A stretch of 42,334 bases of DNA, from positions 1 through 42,334 of the forward strand of contig CALBJX010000005.1 of NCBI GenBank assembly GCA_937893015.1, in the 5' to 3' direction. Numbering within the stretch: the first letter of the stretch is position 1; each line of letters starts with the position of its first letter. The stretch is from an uncultured Verrucomicrobiales bacterium. Its GTDB lineage: Bacteria > Verrucomicrobiota > Verrucomicrobiia > Verrucomicrobiales > Akkermansiaceae. Below, one piece after another: positions 18,041-26,350 of this stretch. The position numbers and the translations under genes are program-made. The notes beneath the pieces were generated by a model. The model saw only the letters and a list, made by a program, of their open reading frames with translations, was not told the origin of the DNA and made no database searches.

Positions 18041-18264
18041 TCAAAACGCCCATCCGTCTTCGGCATTGCCTACGCCGAGACCGGGGGAGGATAGGAAAAG
18101 AGCTGCGGCACCACCGCCATACTCCCTGATTTGATTCGTCTACACCGCCCAGTAGACTCACCCCTATCGGGGCAATCCCGCTACGCGCATTGTCCAATCA
18201 CCCTCCGAACCCTCGGGTGCTTTGTAATTTGTAACTTGTCATTTATAATTCCCTCTTGTCTGGC
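18041..18264. other. Non-coding right margin of the island
   Basis: No gene is supported here. The stretch holds the end of the duplicated terminator unit, the right copy of the ~34-bp repeat and, at about 18221-18251, a short array of the ttgtaactt/tgtcattt type. That array resembles the outer arms of the inverted repeats near 39.3 and 40.6 kb. Confidence 0.6.
18168..18204 (+). repeat. Right copy of the ~34-bp direct repeat
   Basis: It matches 4367-4402 at 31 of 34 aligned positions (ggcaatcccgct ... attgtccaatc ... ccct). A flanking tcggg(c/t)gcttt is also shared ten to thirty bases downstream of each copy. Confidence 0.6.
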
Positions 18265-18293
18265 TTGACAGGGTGGGGTGGCGGGGGTAGAAT
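18265..18293 (+). promoter_or_regulatory. Sigma-70-type promoter of the lipoprotein gene
   Basis: TTGACA at 18265-18270 and TAGAAT at 18288-18293 are separated by exactly 17 bp. Transcription would start near 18300, at or next to the ATG at 18301, so the mRNA is probably leaderless. Confidence 0.75.
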
Positions 18294-18300
18294 GCGATAT

Positions 18301-19062
18301 ATGAAATATTTTGTGCATTTGATGTTGGCGGCGGTGGTCGCGCTTGGGTGTTCTTCCTGTGTCACCACGGATTATGATCGTTTGCCGCATACGGGCTTTA
18401 TCAGCCACTATGAGAAAAACACGGATGAGCGTGTGCCTTTTGTCTCGTTCTGGGATGACACAACCACCGTGGAGGAGTGGAACAGCTATGTGGCCCAAAA
18501 GCGCGTGGTGTACTTCGCCCCCGTGACGCTCAATTATCTGGACAAAAAGGAACGCGATGCCGCGGAAATGAAGCGGCTGGAGGACTTGCGCACCTATTTC
18601 GACACCCGTCTGGCAAAGGCCCTGCAGGAAAAGGCCGCGAAGGATAAGAATCTGGTCATCACCCGCACGCCCGTACCCGGTGCTGCGCGCGTGGAGGTGG
18701 CTATCCTGAGCGCATGCTCCACGAACACCGGGCTGAACGCGGCCGCGCACGGCGCAAGCGCTCTGGTGAGCGGCGGCGGCTTCATTGTCCGCACCCTGTT
18801 CAGCGACGAGGACGCAAACGGCCATATCGCCATGGGTGCGCGCATGTACGCCCCCAACGGCAAGCTGGTGTGCGAAGTAGCGGACTTTGAATACGGAACG
18901 ACCTCCGTAACAGGCCAGCTGCTGGTTGACACCAAGGATTTCCGCCCCTACGCCTACCAACGCCAAACCATCGACCACTGGGCCGATGAGTTCGCCACCC
19001 TGGCCACCACCCCCTACGAGAAAAAGGTCTCCCGCCCCCTCTTCTCCCTCAACCCCTTCTGA
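18301..19062 (+). CDS. DUF3313-like outer-membrane lipoprotein
   Basis: From ATG 18301 this is a 253-residue protein. It opens with a lipoprotein signal peptide (MKYFVHLMLAAVVALGCSSC), in which either of two cysteines could be lipidated. The following TDYDRLPHTGFISHYE, the central VTLNYLDKKERDAAE and the TRTPVPGAARVEVAILSA segment resemble DUF3313 lipoproteins. The C-terminal part contains a small Gly/Ala-rich turn region (GASALVSGGGF) and GAR(M)YAPNG. ATG 18292 is an alternative, but it overlaps the -10 box. GC content and codon use are backbone-like, so the island ends before this gene. Function is unknown beyond being an envelope lipoprotein. Confidence 0.75.
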   Translation: MKYFVHLMLAAVVALGCSSCVTTDYDRLPHTGFISHYEKNTDERVPFVSFWDDTTTVEEWNSYVAQKRVVYFAPVTLNYLDKKERDAAEMKRLEDLRTYFDTRLAKALQEKAAKDKNLVITRTPVPGAARVEVAILSACSTNTGLNAAAHGASALVSGGGFIVRTLFSDEDANGHIAMGARMYAPNGKLVCEVADFEYGTTSVTGQLLVDTKDFRPYAYQRQTIDHWADEFATLATTPYEKKVSRPLFSLNPF

Positions 19063-19161
19063 CGCTCGCGCCGCCGACCCGTAGCGGTGCCCCATGGTCG
19101 GATGACTTCTTCCGCCGCGCGGTGATGAGCAGAGTCTCCTGCCCCGCGCCGCTGAGCACTA

Positions 19162-19200
19162 AAAAACGGTCTGACGTTTTCACGTCAGGCCGTTTTCTTT
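19162..19200 (+). terminator. Terminator after the lipoprotein gene
   Basis: The hairpin aaaacggtctgacg / cgtcaggccgtttt contains one G-T pair and is followed by cttt. It belongs to the GGTCTGAC terminator family that is also seen at 36301, 39346 and 40597. Confidence 0.85.
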
Positions 19201-19637
19201 GCAAGCCCCCCGTCCGGCGCACAGAACTTGGTTTTTGTACATTGTACATCCCCATTTGACACCTGGCCACCCATCTGAGACTTGCCACCAATCTGCCCCT
19301 GCCCCCATGGTGTATATACACCGCTCTCCCCCCCCCCCGCACAACTCGGCCATACCGCGCCTTGGGGAACGGTCGCCTCCCACACGATGGCGTATATACG
19401 CCATCCATTTTTCGCCATTCCACCAAATCCTGCCGCCGTGCGCCCTCCTCGGACATATTCCTCCATATATGAAAACTGCGCGACGCAACGAGTGCGCAGG
19501 GACGAGCCTCCCGGAGGCGAAGAGATGAATTCGTTTGAATATTGCATGAGAGACGACAATGGGCAGCCGGCGCGAGCAGAGGAACAAGACATCTCAAAAG
19601 CGCAACCGATTTATTAGATGTCATCTTTTCTAACTGT
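19201..19637. other. Non-coding region upstream of RADAR with paired palindromes and a C11 tract
   Basis: Six frames are partly open because of high GC, but none looks like protein. The region contains a 14-bp palindrome (19309-19322, ggtgtatatacacc), a run of 11 C (19328-19338), the right copy of the 18-bp repeat (19338-19355) and a 20-bp perfect palindrome at 19386-19405 (core ggcgtatatacgcc). The palindrome centres are exactly 80 bp apart. They could be operator sites or remnants of a mobile repeat. Confidence 0.6.
19338..19355 (+). repeat. 18-bp repeat, right copy
   Basis: Identical to 4408-4425 (cgcacaactcggccatac), in the same orientation. Confidence 0.65.
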
Positions 19638-19666
19638 TTGCTTTCTGAAAAATCAGCTGCTATATT
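19638..19666 (+). promoter_or_regulatory. Probable promoter of the RADAR operon
   Basis: TTGCTT (19638-19643) and TATATT (19661-19666) are separated by 17 bp. The predicted start near 19673 leaves a leader of only about nine bases before the rdrA ATG. A TAGAAT at 19671-19676 is a competing -10, but it has no well-spaced -35. Confidence 0.55.
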
Positions 19667-19681
19667 GCAATAGAATGTATT

Positions 19682-22363
19682 ATGAGCGAAGAACTGATTA
19701 TCGATTTGGACAAGTTGGACTCGGATGAGCCGCTGGAGGAGAATTCATACATCTATCAGGGGTTTCTTGACTACTTGCATGCAAAAATCATCGGGACAGC
19801 AAAAGCGAATAAGGCCTTTATCGAAAGGCAGCTAAGGAAACAATCCGGTAAGCCCAAGTTCCATATTCACCAACACCCCTGCTTTTTCATTAACGGGGGA
19901 CGTGGTACCGGCAAAAGCACCCTGTTGCGAGGGATTAAGGAAAAGTTAATCAACAAAAAAAATTCTCAGCAGCACGACATCAGCATCGGGTTGTTGGCAG
20001 AAATTGACCCGACGGAGTTAGCAGACGGAGAAAGTTTTATTGTCCACATGCTCAGCCGCATTTGGGAACGCATTGATGCCGTACCTTTTGAAGGGCTACA
20101 GAACTCAACCATCACGGGTGCGCGCGCTCGCGCGACAAAGTGTCTGCAGGAGATGTCAAAAGGCTTGCAGCTGCTCGCGGGAACGCAGGATTCCCTGAGC
20201 AAATCGTATGAGGCCTCTTTCTTTATTGAAGAGTGCGTAGAACAATGTGCCAGCGGCACGGCGCTGAAAAACAAGTTCTGCGAGTTGTTGGAGCACCTCA
20301 GCGACATTACGGGAGATGATGCCTTTCTGGTAACTGTGGATGATGCTGACATGAACTTCAGCAAATGCAGCGAGGTCATGGAAAAGGTGCGACAGTACAT
20401 GCTCTCCCCGCGCATTATTTTTATTTTCGCCGGTGATATCAAATTGTATTCTCTTGTGGTGCGCGGCATGCAGCTGAAGCATTTCGGTGAGCGAGAGCTG
20501 ATTCACGATGACTCTCGCCGTGCGCATCGCGCAGAGCTTCTCAATAATCTGGAGGACCAGTATCTGATGAAGCTTTTCCCCGCCGGCAACCGCATCACGC
20601 TTATCAATTCGCAGGGTTTGCTCAATCGTACGGGCAAAACCTTATTGCAAACGGAAGCAGGCACCACGTATGAGTTAGGCAAAGCGCTTCATCATTACCT
20701 GCGTCACGTTGTCTCCAAAGAGCACATGCAAATAGCGAAATCACTTCTCGGCTCCATGCCGATTCGCAGCATTCTCCAATTATTCAAATACTGGATGAGC
20801 AATATACCTATGCCGATGGAGAGCAATTCATCTCCCCACATGATGGGAGAGCAGGAATTGCGCAAACTCAGCAACGGGCTGAGGCTAACCTCGACTCAGG
20901 CCCTCATTCAACACCAGATTGATTACATTTCTATTCACGAAGGAGATCTGCACGCCCTGCATCAGGGGGTTCTACAACATATCGCTCATTTAGGGACAGA
21001 CTCCGAATGTCCGAGACTCCTCCCTAATATCGGAGCGAATGATGACAAGCTGGTTTCTCTCTACATCGGAAGCGAGGTCGCGCGTCTGCTGAACACTCCG
21101 GCAAAACAAATACAGTATCTTTATACCATTTTTCCCCATTTGCAATACGTCATGGATGAACTGCAAGGTGCCAAAAACGGCATCGCGGCTCCTGACGTGG
21201 ATCTTGATGATATTTTCGCAGAAAACCTCATGGACCGCTGGAATCATGCCGGCAACATCGAGTATCGCCAATGGGGAGCCCGCTGCACAGCCTACATGTC
21301 CGCCAAGAGCAAAAGCGGCTCCAACACGGAGAAACGATACGCTCGCGGCACCATCCGGCTCATGAAAAAGCCGCAAGCGGCAAAAGTAGTGGCAGGCAGG
21401 CCCAAAAAGGAGAAGCTCATATACCAGCATCGAGAGTCGGCCAAGCAAACGATTGTTGCCATCAAAAAACTGATTACCTCTGCCGATGCAAACAGCCGAA
21501 ATGATGCAGACCGAGACAAAATCATACAGCCTCTTCTCGCCTTATACCACTCTATCAGCACCATCCGTTCTAACGAGGGCTTCAGCTATTACCTCTCCAT
21601 CTACAATCTCATCAGTCTGATGATTGAGCTTTTGGAAACCCTCAGCTACATAGAAGATAACGATGCCAGAAAGAAAGCGATAAGCGAGATACTGTATCCT
21701 AAGGATTTAGGCTTCCCGGAATATGCGGAAGAAATGACATCTCTGGGAACAGGGAAAGAAGACGATAACACCGAAGAGGAGGAAAGCAAGACCGAGGATG
21801 TCCCGGAGGGCAGACAGGAAAATAGGCCTCAAGATAGTCGCTACGATATTCATCAAACCTTCGCAGAAATCATCAAAGCTCAGATAAATGCATCCGAACA
21901 ATCTTTGAACGAATTGCGAAATGAAATCGATGGGTGGGCTCAGACTGCAGTTCATTCGGATGGACTCGTCTTCCCTGCCAGAATGAATGATATTTGGAAC
22001 CACTTCTTCACGCGTTGCAGCACCATCACCGAAGAAGCTCGGCTGCGCGCCAGATCCGAAGACGATCTGGTTAAGGCCGGCGATTTATTCTGCAGCTACA
22101 TGGAAGCTTTTGAAACATCCGTTCGTCTGGGATTACCTGATAACACGTCAAATACCGTGAAAGATTTCCCGCTGTGGAAAGCATTGAGAGCGCTCTCCGG
22201 CTCAAACCCGGAATTGAATAACAACCTCGCCGGCCCCGCCAACGACAGCAGCACGCCGGCCAAAGACGACACCCCCACCACCAAAAGCCTCATTCCCCAA
22301 CTCAAGGACATTATCAACAACCTCAACATCGGCCCGGTTACACAGGTCAGTCCCTCGGCCTAA
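19682..22363 (+). CDS. rdrA: RADAR system ATPase RdrA
   Basis: This 893-residue P-loop ATPase has Walker A GGRGTGKS at residues 72-79 after the hydrophobic CFFINGG. A Walker B-type strand FLVTVDDADM lies near residues 214-223, and RIIFIFAGDIKLY follows, as in STAND/AAA-like ATPases. The middle and C-terminal parts are helical, with an acidic low-complexity stretch (about 693-715). In RADAR, RdrA forms a ring that works with the RdrB deaminase shell during phage infection. The identification rests on size, motif placement and above all on the adjacent deaminase gene, 44 bp downstream on the same strand. The sequence is less GC-rich than the backbone, consistent with acquisition. No accessory third gene (rdrC or rdrD) is adjacent. 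Confidence 0.85.
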   Translation: MSEELIIDLDKLDSDEPLEENSYIYQGFLDYLHAKIIGTAKANKAFIERQLRKQSGKPKFHIHQHPCFFINGGRGTGKSTLLRGIKEKLINKKNSQQHDISIGLLAEIDPTELADGESFIVHMLSRIWERIDAVPFEGLQNSTITGARARATKCLQEMSKGLQLLAGTQDSLSKSYEASFFIEECVEQCASGTALKNKFCELLEHLSDITGDDAFLVTVDDADMNFSKCSEVMEKVRQYMLSPRIIFIFAGDIKLYSLVVRGMQLKHFGERELIHDDSRRAHRAELLNNLEDQYLMKLFPAGNRITLINSQGLLNRTGKTLLQTEAGTTYELGKALHHYLRHVVSKEHMQIAKSLLGSMPIRSILQLFKYWMSNIPMPMESNSSPHMMGEQELRKLSNGLRLTSTQALIQHQIDYISIHEGDLHALHQGVLQHIAHLGTDSECPRLLPNIGANDDKLVSLYIGSEVARLLNTPAKQIQYLYTIFPHLQYVMDELQGAKNGIAAPDVDLDDIFAENLMDRWNHAGNIEYRQWGARCTAYMSAKSKSGSNTEKRYARGTIRLMKKPQAAKVVAGRPKKEKLIYQHRESAKQTIVAIKKLITSADANSRNDADRDKIIQPLLALYHSISTIRSNEGFSYYLSIYNLISLMIELLETLSYIEDNDARKKAISEILYPKDLGFPEYAEEMTSLGTGKEDDNTEEEESKTEDVPEGRQENRPQDSRYDIHQTFAEIIKAQINASEQSLNELRNEIDGWAQTAVHSDGLVFPARMNDIWNHFFTRCSTITEEARLRARSEDDLVKAGDLFCSYMEAFETSVRLGLPDNTSNTVKDFPLWKALRALSGSNPELNNNLAGPANDSSTPAKDDTPTTKSLIPQLKDIINNLNIGPVTQVSPSA

Positions 22364-22407
22364 GGCTATATTTAGGCTGCTTCCTCCATTCCGTTTTTTT
22401 CGGCCCC

Positions 22408-24831
22408 ATGTCCATTCTCTCCACTCTGCCGGTCTTTGTGCTGAGTAATTCTCTGGCACTCAATGATCTCATCCGCGGGCTGAGCAGATTATCCCCCGGC
22501 GACCGAGTGGACGGGGAAGCGGAAGCATGGCGTATGTGGGCCTACACGACCTCCCACCTGCGCGATTCCTCTCGCCCGGATCACATTTTCAATTTTCGCT
22601 GGGAAAAATTCCAGGAGCGGAATTATATCGACCTGACGGAAGCATTGGAATGCGTGGGGGATGTGTATCTGGAAATCCAGAACCATCGGCTGTATGTCCG
22701 CAAAAACGCGGTATTTTATCGTTGGCAGAATCTGCGGACACGCATGACTACACTGCCCATCAAAATCCGCTTTTTGCAAAAACACCGCATGTGGCCCAAT
22801 GGGGATCTGGCACACCCATACTCCCCCTCTCTGGAGGATTTTATCCGCGAGGACGGCCTGAATGAAACCCACCTGCACATCAACGGCTACCTCTTCCCGG
22901 AGGAGAGCTGGCTCTATGATTTATACGCCGTCGCCGAATTTTCGGAGCAGGAAGAGCGGCAATACCGCGACGACCGCCGCATTCGGGAATTCTACCACAC
23001 TGTCAACCCGGAACTGACCCCGAAACTGCTGGCAGGCCGACTGAAGCTGGCTGCCATGCTGCGGGATAACATCCTTTGCATGCTGGATGAAAATCCGGAA
23101 CAACTGCGGAAGCGTTACCATATTCTGCGCCTCCATCTTCACCATTTTTCGCTCAGTCCGGATTTTTTCTGTGCCCCGGCGCGGGAACATAGCATCCCAC
23201 GGAACTATGCCGAGCGCATGCAGCAGGAAATGGATATGTGGTATCGCGCTTTCCGGCTGATGCAGGATGATGAGTTCTACCGCGACATCCTCAGCCAAAT
23301 ACTACATCTTTATATCCTGTTAGAGAACGAATACATCCAGCTATACCGACACAACGAAAGGGATTTCGGTTTCGAGGCCTTCGCGAAGGCGTCCGACCAC
23401 TGGAGACGCGCCATCGGCAGCAATGCCTATTACAAAACAGCCTTCCTGCGCCTACTCAGAGCCACGGAACCTACTCCGCAGACGCAGCTTGAGATTCGCC
23501 TCACCCCTGATGCCATTATCAAAAACGGAGAGAAACTTCTCCGGCTCTGGAAGGAGAGCTGCCATGAATTCGCCGCCGCCGCAAAAAAACAAGGCAAAAG
23601 CCATGTCCCCCATACGCCGAATCTGATTCTGGTTGCGCACTTTATCAAACGCAAACCTATAGACCGCAGCAACAGCAAGGGCCCACTCCTGAGCTATCTC
23701 TACGACAAAGAACGCACGGAGCACCTGCACAAGGCCGGGCAGCTGGCAGATTTCTGCATGCGTTTCTTACAAAATTACCCAGTTCCCATCGGTATCGATG
23801 CCGCCTCATCCGAACTGGTGCTGCCGCCGGAGGTCTTTGCCCCTGCCTATCGGTATTTTGAGCGCCGCACCCACATTTCTCACAAAACATACCATTGCGG
23901 TGAAGATTTTCACCATCTTCTCAGCGGTATCCGCGCCGTTTATGAGGCTATCACCTTTCTGAACATGGGGGTAGGCAGCAGAATCGGCCACGGAACAGCC
24001 ATCGGCATTGCGCCGGATATCTGGTTAGAAACCATCCCCAAAAAACTGATTATCCCCAGAGGAGAGTGGCTGCTGGACCTCATCTTCGCCGCCCGTTTTT
24101 TGCCGACGGAGCGCCTGGTTGATATCCGGCAGGAAACGCTCAATGTTGCCCACCAGATATTCGGCACCAAGCACACCAAGGCCCAAACCCTGCACGAGCT
24201 GGATACGTTCTTCGATGCCCGCAGCTTCATTCCGCGCTTTGTCTCCCAGATCTATGACAAAGACAACGGACGCCCCACAGGCTTATCCTGCATATCCAAC
24301 AGTGAGGAAGAGTATGAAGCCATCAGGCAGTTCATCAATCAGCGCGGCTCTGCTTGGATTCCTCTCTTCCTGCTTTGGTTTACGGATAAAGACGTCCGGC
24401 GCCGCATGACGGAAACCATCGAAGTGCCGGCCAATTTCCCCGATAGCCGCCACCTCCTTCTCCTTCAACAGAGGGTACAAAAACTTGTTGCTGAAAAGGA
24501 TATTGTCATTGAATCGCCCCCCGTCAGCAATCTGCGTATCAGCCAGTATAAACTGTTACCCCAACACCATCTGCTGCGCTGGCTGGGGGTTCCCGGGCAT
24601 ACCTTTGAGGGAGATGCACACATGAACATCTGCATGGGGTCTGATGACCCCGGCATCTTTGTCACGGACATCAAAAACGAATACTACCACCTTTACAATA
24701 TGCTGCGAGAAGCCCATCTCTCGCCGCAGGAAAGTATCGAAAAGCTACGCGAGGTGAACCGAAACGGGCGCATCTACGCTTTCCGGACCCTTCCACCGCT
24801 GCAGGAAGCACAGATACCCCGCTACTCGTAA
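22408..24831 (+). CDS. rdrB: RADAR system adenosine deaminase RdrB
   Basis: This 807-residue protein has every hallmark of the metal-dependent adenosine deaminase fold, spread over a much longer chain than housekeeping Add (~330). The motifs are HLH (His155, His157), HCGED with catalytic-type Glu499, SRIGHG with His528, PPVSN (about 706-710) and SDDP (745-748). The ~340 residues inserted between HxH and GE, and the size, match RdrB. RdrB with RdrA was first described as deaminating adenosine in RNA, and later work points to ATP and dATP converted to inosine forms. Both lead to growth arrest during phage infection. The gene follows rdrA by 44 bp in the same operon. All metal-binding and catalytic positions appear intact, so the enzyme should be active. 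Confidence 0.9.
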   Translation: MSILSTLPVFVLSNSLALNDLIRGLSRLSPGDRVDGEAEAWRMWAYTTSHLRDSSRPDHIFNFRWEKFQERNYIDLTEALECVGDVYLEIQNHRLYVRKNAVFYRWQNLRTRMTTLPIKIRFLQKHRMWPNGDLAHPYSPSLEDFIREDGLNETHLHINGYLFPEESWLYDLYAVAEFSEQEERQYRDDRRIREFYHTVNPELTPKLLAGRLKLAAMLRDNILCMLDENPEQLRKRYHILRLHLHHFSLSPDFFCAPAREHSIPRNYAERMQQEMDMWYRAFRLMQDDEFYRDILSQILHLYILLENEYIQLYRHNERDFGFEAFAKASDHWRRAIGSNAYYKTAFLRLLRATEPTPQTQLEIRLTPDAIIKNGEKLLRLWKESCHEFAAAAKKQGKSHVPHTPNLILVAHFIKRKPIDRSNSKGPLLSYLYDKERTEHLHKAGQLADFCMRFLQNYPVPIGIDAASSELVLPPEVFAPAYRYFERRTHISHKTYHCGEDFHHLLSGIRAVYEAITFLNMGVGSRIGHGTAIGIAPDIWLETIPKKLIIPRGEWLLDLIFAARFLPTERLVDIRQETLNVAHQIFGTKHTKAQTLHELDTFFDARSFIPRFVSQIYDKDNGRPTGLSCISNSEEEYEAIRQFINQRGSAWIPLFLLWFTDKDVRRRMTETIEVPANFPDSRHLLLLQQRVQKLVAEKDIVIESPPVSNLRISQYKLLPQHHLLRWLGVPGHTFEGDAHMNICMGSDDPGIFVTDIKNEYYHLYNMLREAHLSPQESIEKLREVNRNGRIYAFRTLPPLQEAQIPRYS

Positions 24832-24969
24832 GGATGCTGTGCTGTATCGCAAGCCATGAAACACCCCCAATCTTCTTCTCGCCCTCTCCCGCATTCGAGC
24901 TGAAACACCCGACATCTCCTCCCAGCGCCCGTACCCGTCGCACGCAAGGGGATGCGGCGCAGAAGGAAG

Positions 24970-25010
24970 AAGCAACACGGCAGGGAGGCATGCGCCGAGC
25001 CGTGTTGCTT
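24970..25010. terminator. Shared hairpin between rdrB and the convergent membrane-protein gene
   Basis: A perfect 12-bp stem aagcaacacggc / gccgtgttgctt spans a 17-base loop. It lies between two convergent genes. T-richness after the stem is weak in both directions, so termination strength is uncertain. Confidence 0.65.
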
Positions 25011-25028
25011 GTCTCTCGACCGGGTACC

Positions 25029-26156
25029 TCAGGCTTTTTCCTCCGGCGAAGGCGCAGGCTTCGCGTCGGATTTTTCCGCCGCGGGAGCCGCTGCTTCGGC
25101 GGGTTTCGTCTCAGGCTCCGGCTTAGCCTCCACGGCGGAGGGCTGTTCTGCCGGTTTTGCCTCGGGCTTGGGCTCCGGCGCGGGAGAGGCGGGCGTCTCT
25201 TGCGGCGTCGGCTCGGGCTTGGGCTCCGGCGCGGGAGAGGCGGGCGTCTCTTGCGGCGTCGGCTCGGGCTTGGGCGCTTCCTTGGGGGTGGGGGCCTCCT
25301 CCGTCTTCGGCGCCGCTTTGGCAGCGGGAGCGGGTTTAGCGGCGGGTTTCAGGACAGGCTTCACAACCTTGGCCGCGGTTCGGACCGGGGCAGCCGGGGT
25401 GTTTCCCCCGGCTGCGGGCTTCACAGGTTCCTCCTTCTCGGGGGCGTCGGCGGGTTTCTCTTCTGCCCGAGGAGCTTCCTTCTTCTTGGCGGGGGAGAGG
25501 AAGGTCTCAAAGAAGGCGACCAGCACGGCGTAGACAAGGAAGAAAGCACCGGGGAGGGCGGCAATCATCCAAGGATTCGCCAACACCATGGCCAGCAGCT
25601 CGGGCTGCGCGGGCGTGGGGGTATCTGCCCAGCGGGTCACAATGCCCCAATGCATCAGGCAGGTGATGCCGTACCACAGGCCAAAGCTCACCAGTGTGGT
25701 AAAAGCGATGCGGAAGGGTGCCGTCGAGGCCAGCCAGCCCATGGCGAACACCCCCATCACAATGACGGCGGGCACGGGGTAATCCTGCGGCAGGGTGCAG
25801 AGCTGAATCATGTAGCCATTGCCCTGAACGGGAGCCGGCAGCGCCACCACAGGCCCCCAGATGGTCCAAAGGCCGCAGAACAACACAAGCACGATGGACA
25901 GGCAGAACGCCACGTTCCACGCCATATCCAGCAGGCGCAGCAGCGCACAGAGCACCAGCACCCCTGCGGTGATGCTCACCCAGTTCAGCGAGGTGAAGAA
26001 GCTCTTCACGGCATCAAGTGTTACTCCATCAACAAATTGCTCGGGAGCCACGCCCATGCTGAGCGGGTGCACGGGCATCTGCAGGTACAATGCCACGGCG
26101 AACAGCACCACCAGGCTGCACACCAAACGAACGAAAATTCCCAATGCTTTCAACAT
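25029..26156 (-). CDS. Polytopic membrane protein with long Pro/Ala/Lys/Glu tail
   Basis: From ATG 26156 (MLKALGIFVRL) this is a 375-residue protein. The first ~210 residues hold about six hydrophobic segments (for example VCSLVVLFAVALYL, ITAGVLVLCALLRLL, VAFCLSIVLVLFCGLW, AFFLVYAVLVAFF). The last ~150 residues are low-complexity KPEP/APAP sequence containing two identical 17-residue units built on PEPTPQETPASPAPE. That tail is probably disordered; it could span the periplasm or bind acidic partners. An upstream in-frame start at 26339 would overlap the divergent promoter and is unlikely. No family is recognised, and composition is backbone-like. Confidence 0.7.
   Translation of the reverse strand: MLKALGIFVRLVCSLVVLFAVALYLQMPVHPLSMGVAPEQFVDGVTLDAVKSFFTSLNWVSITAGVLVLCALLRLLDMAWNVAFCLSIVLVLFCGLWTIWGPVVALPAPVQGNGYMIQLCTLPQDYPVPAVIVMGVFAMGWLASTAPFRIAFTTLVSFGLWYGITCLMHWGIVTRWADTPTPAQPELLAMVLANPWMIAALPGAFFLVYAVLVAFFETFLSPAKKKEAPRAEEKPADAPEKEEPVKPAAGGNTPAAPVRTAAKVVKPVLKPAAKPAPAAKAAPKTEEAPTPKEAPKPEPTPQETPASPAPEPKPEPTPQETPASPAPEPKPEAKPAEQPSAVEAKPEPETKPAEAAAPAAEKSDAKPAPSPEEKA
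25161..25275. repeat. 51-bp tandem repeat inside the membrane-protein gene
   Basis: Two identical 51-bp units (25161-25211 and 25212-25262) are followed by a 13-bp start of a third. They encode 17-residue repeats in the disordered tail. Being a multiple of three, copy-number changes would keep the frame. Confidence 0.9.
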
Positions 26157-26264
26157 GCTGCCATTGTAGGCAACAGCCTGCGCCGCGTCAAGGGGAAAAG
26201 GCGTGAGCGGCGCACTTTCCGCGGCAAAAATCGCACTCTCAGCGGCGGGCGCATGAAATAATGC

Positions 26265-26293
26265 TTGCATCGTGCAAGCAAATGCGTTAGAAT
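26265..26293 (+). promoter_or_regulatory. Promoter of the ion-transporter operon with overlapping inverted repeat
   Basis: TTGCAT (26265-26270) and TAGAAT (26288-26293) are separated by 17 bp. A 7-bp inverted repeat tgcttgc..gcaagca (26262-26280) overlaps the -35 box and spacer, a natural operator position. The predicted leader of about 50 bases contains only a short cgggaaa/tttcccg hairpin. Confidence 0.7.
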
Positions 26294-26350
26294 CCCCGCC
26301 CCCGAACGGGAAACCATTCTCATTTTCCCGTTGTCTCATTCTTCTTCGTC

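Noticed and set aside
4314..18264. Prophage or integrative element with its own integrase
   Set aside because: No integrase, transposase, structural phage gene or replication gene is visible in the island. Insertion is inferred only from composition, the repeats and the hrpA end duplication.
19049..19624. Overlapping open frames across the C11 tract, suggesting a phase-variable gene
   Set aside because: Several frames are open at once, none has protein-like composition or a start signal, and the region is full of palindromes and repeats. The C11 tract remains a possible slippage site without a gene to switch.
26294..26350. yybP-ykoY manganese riboswitch before the transporter/mntP operon
   Set aside because: The leader is only about 50 bases with one short hairpin, too small and without the conserved loops.
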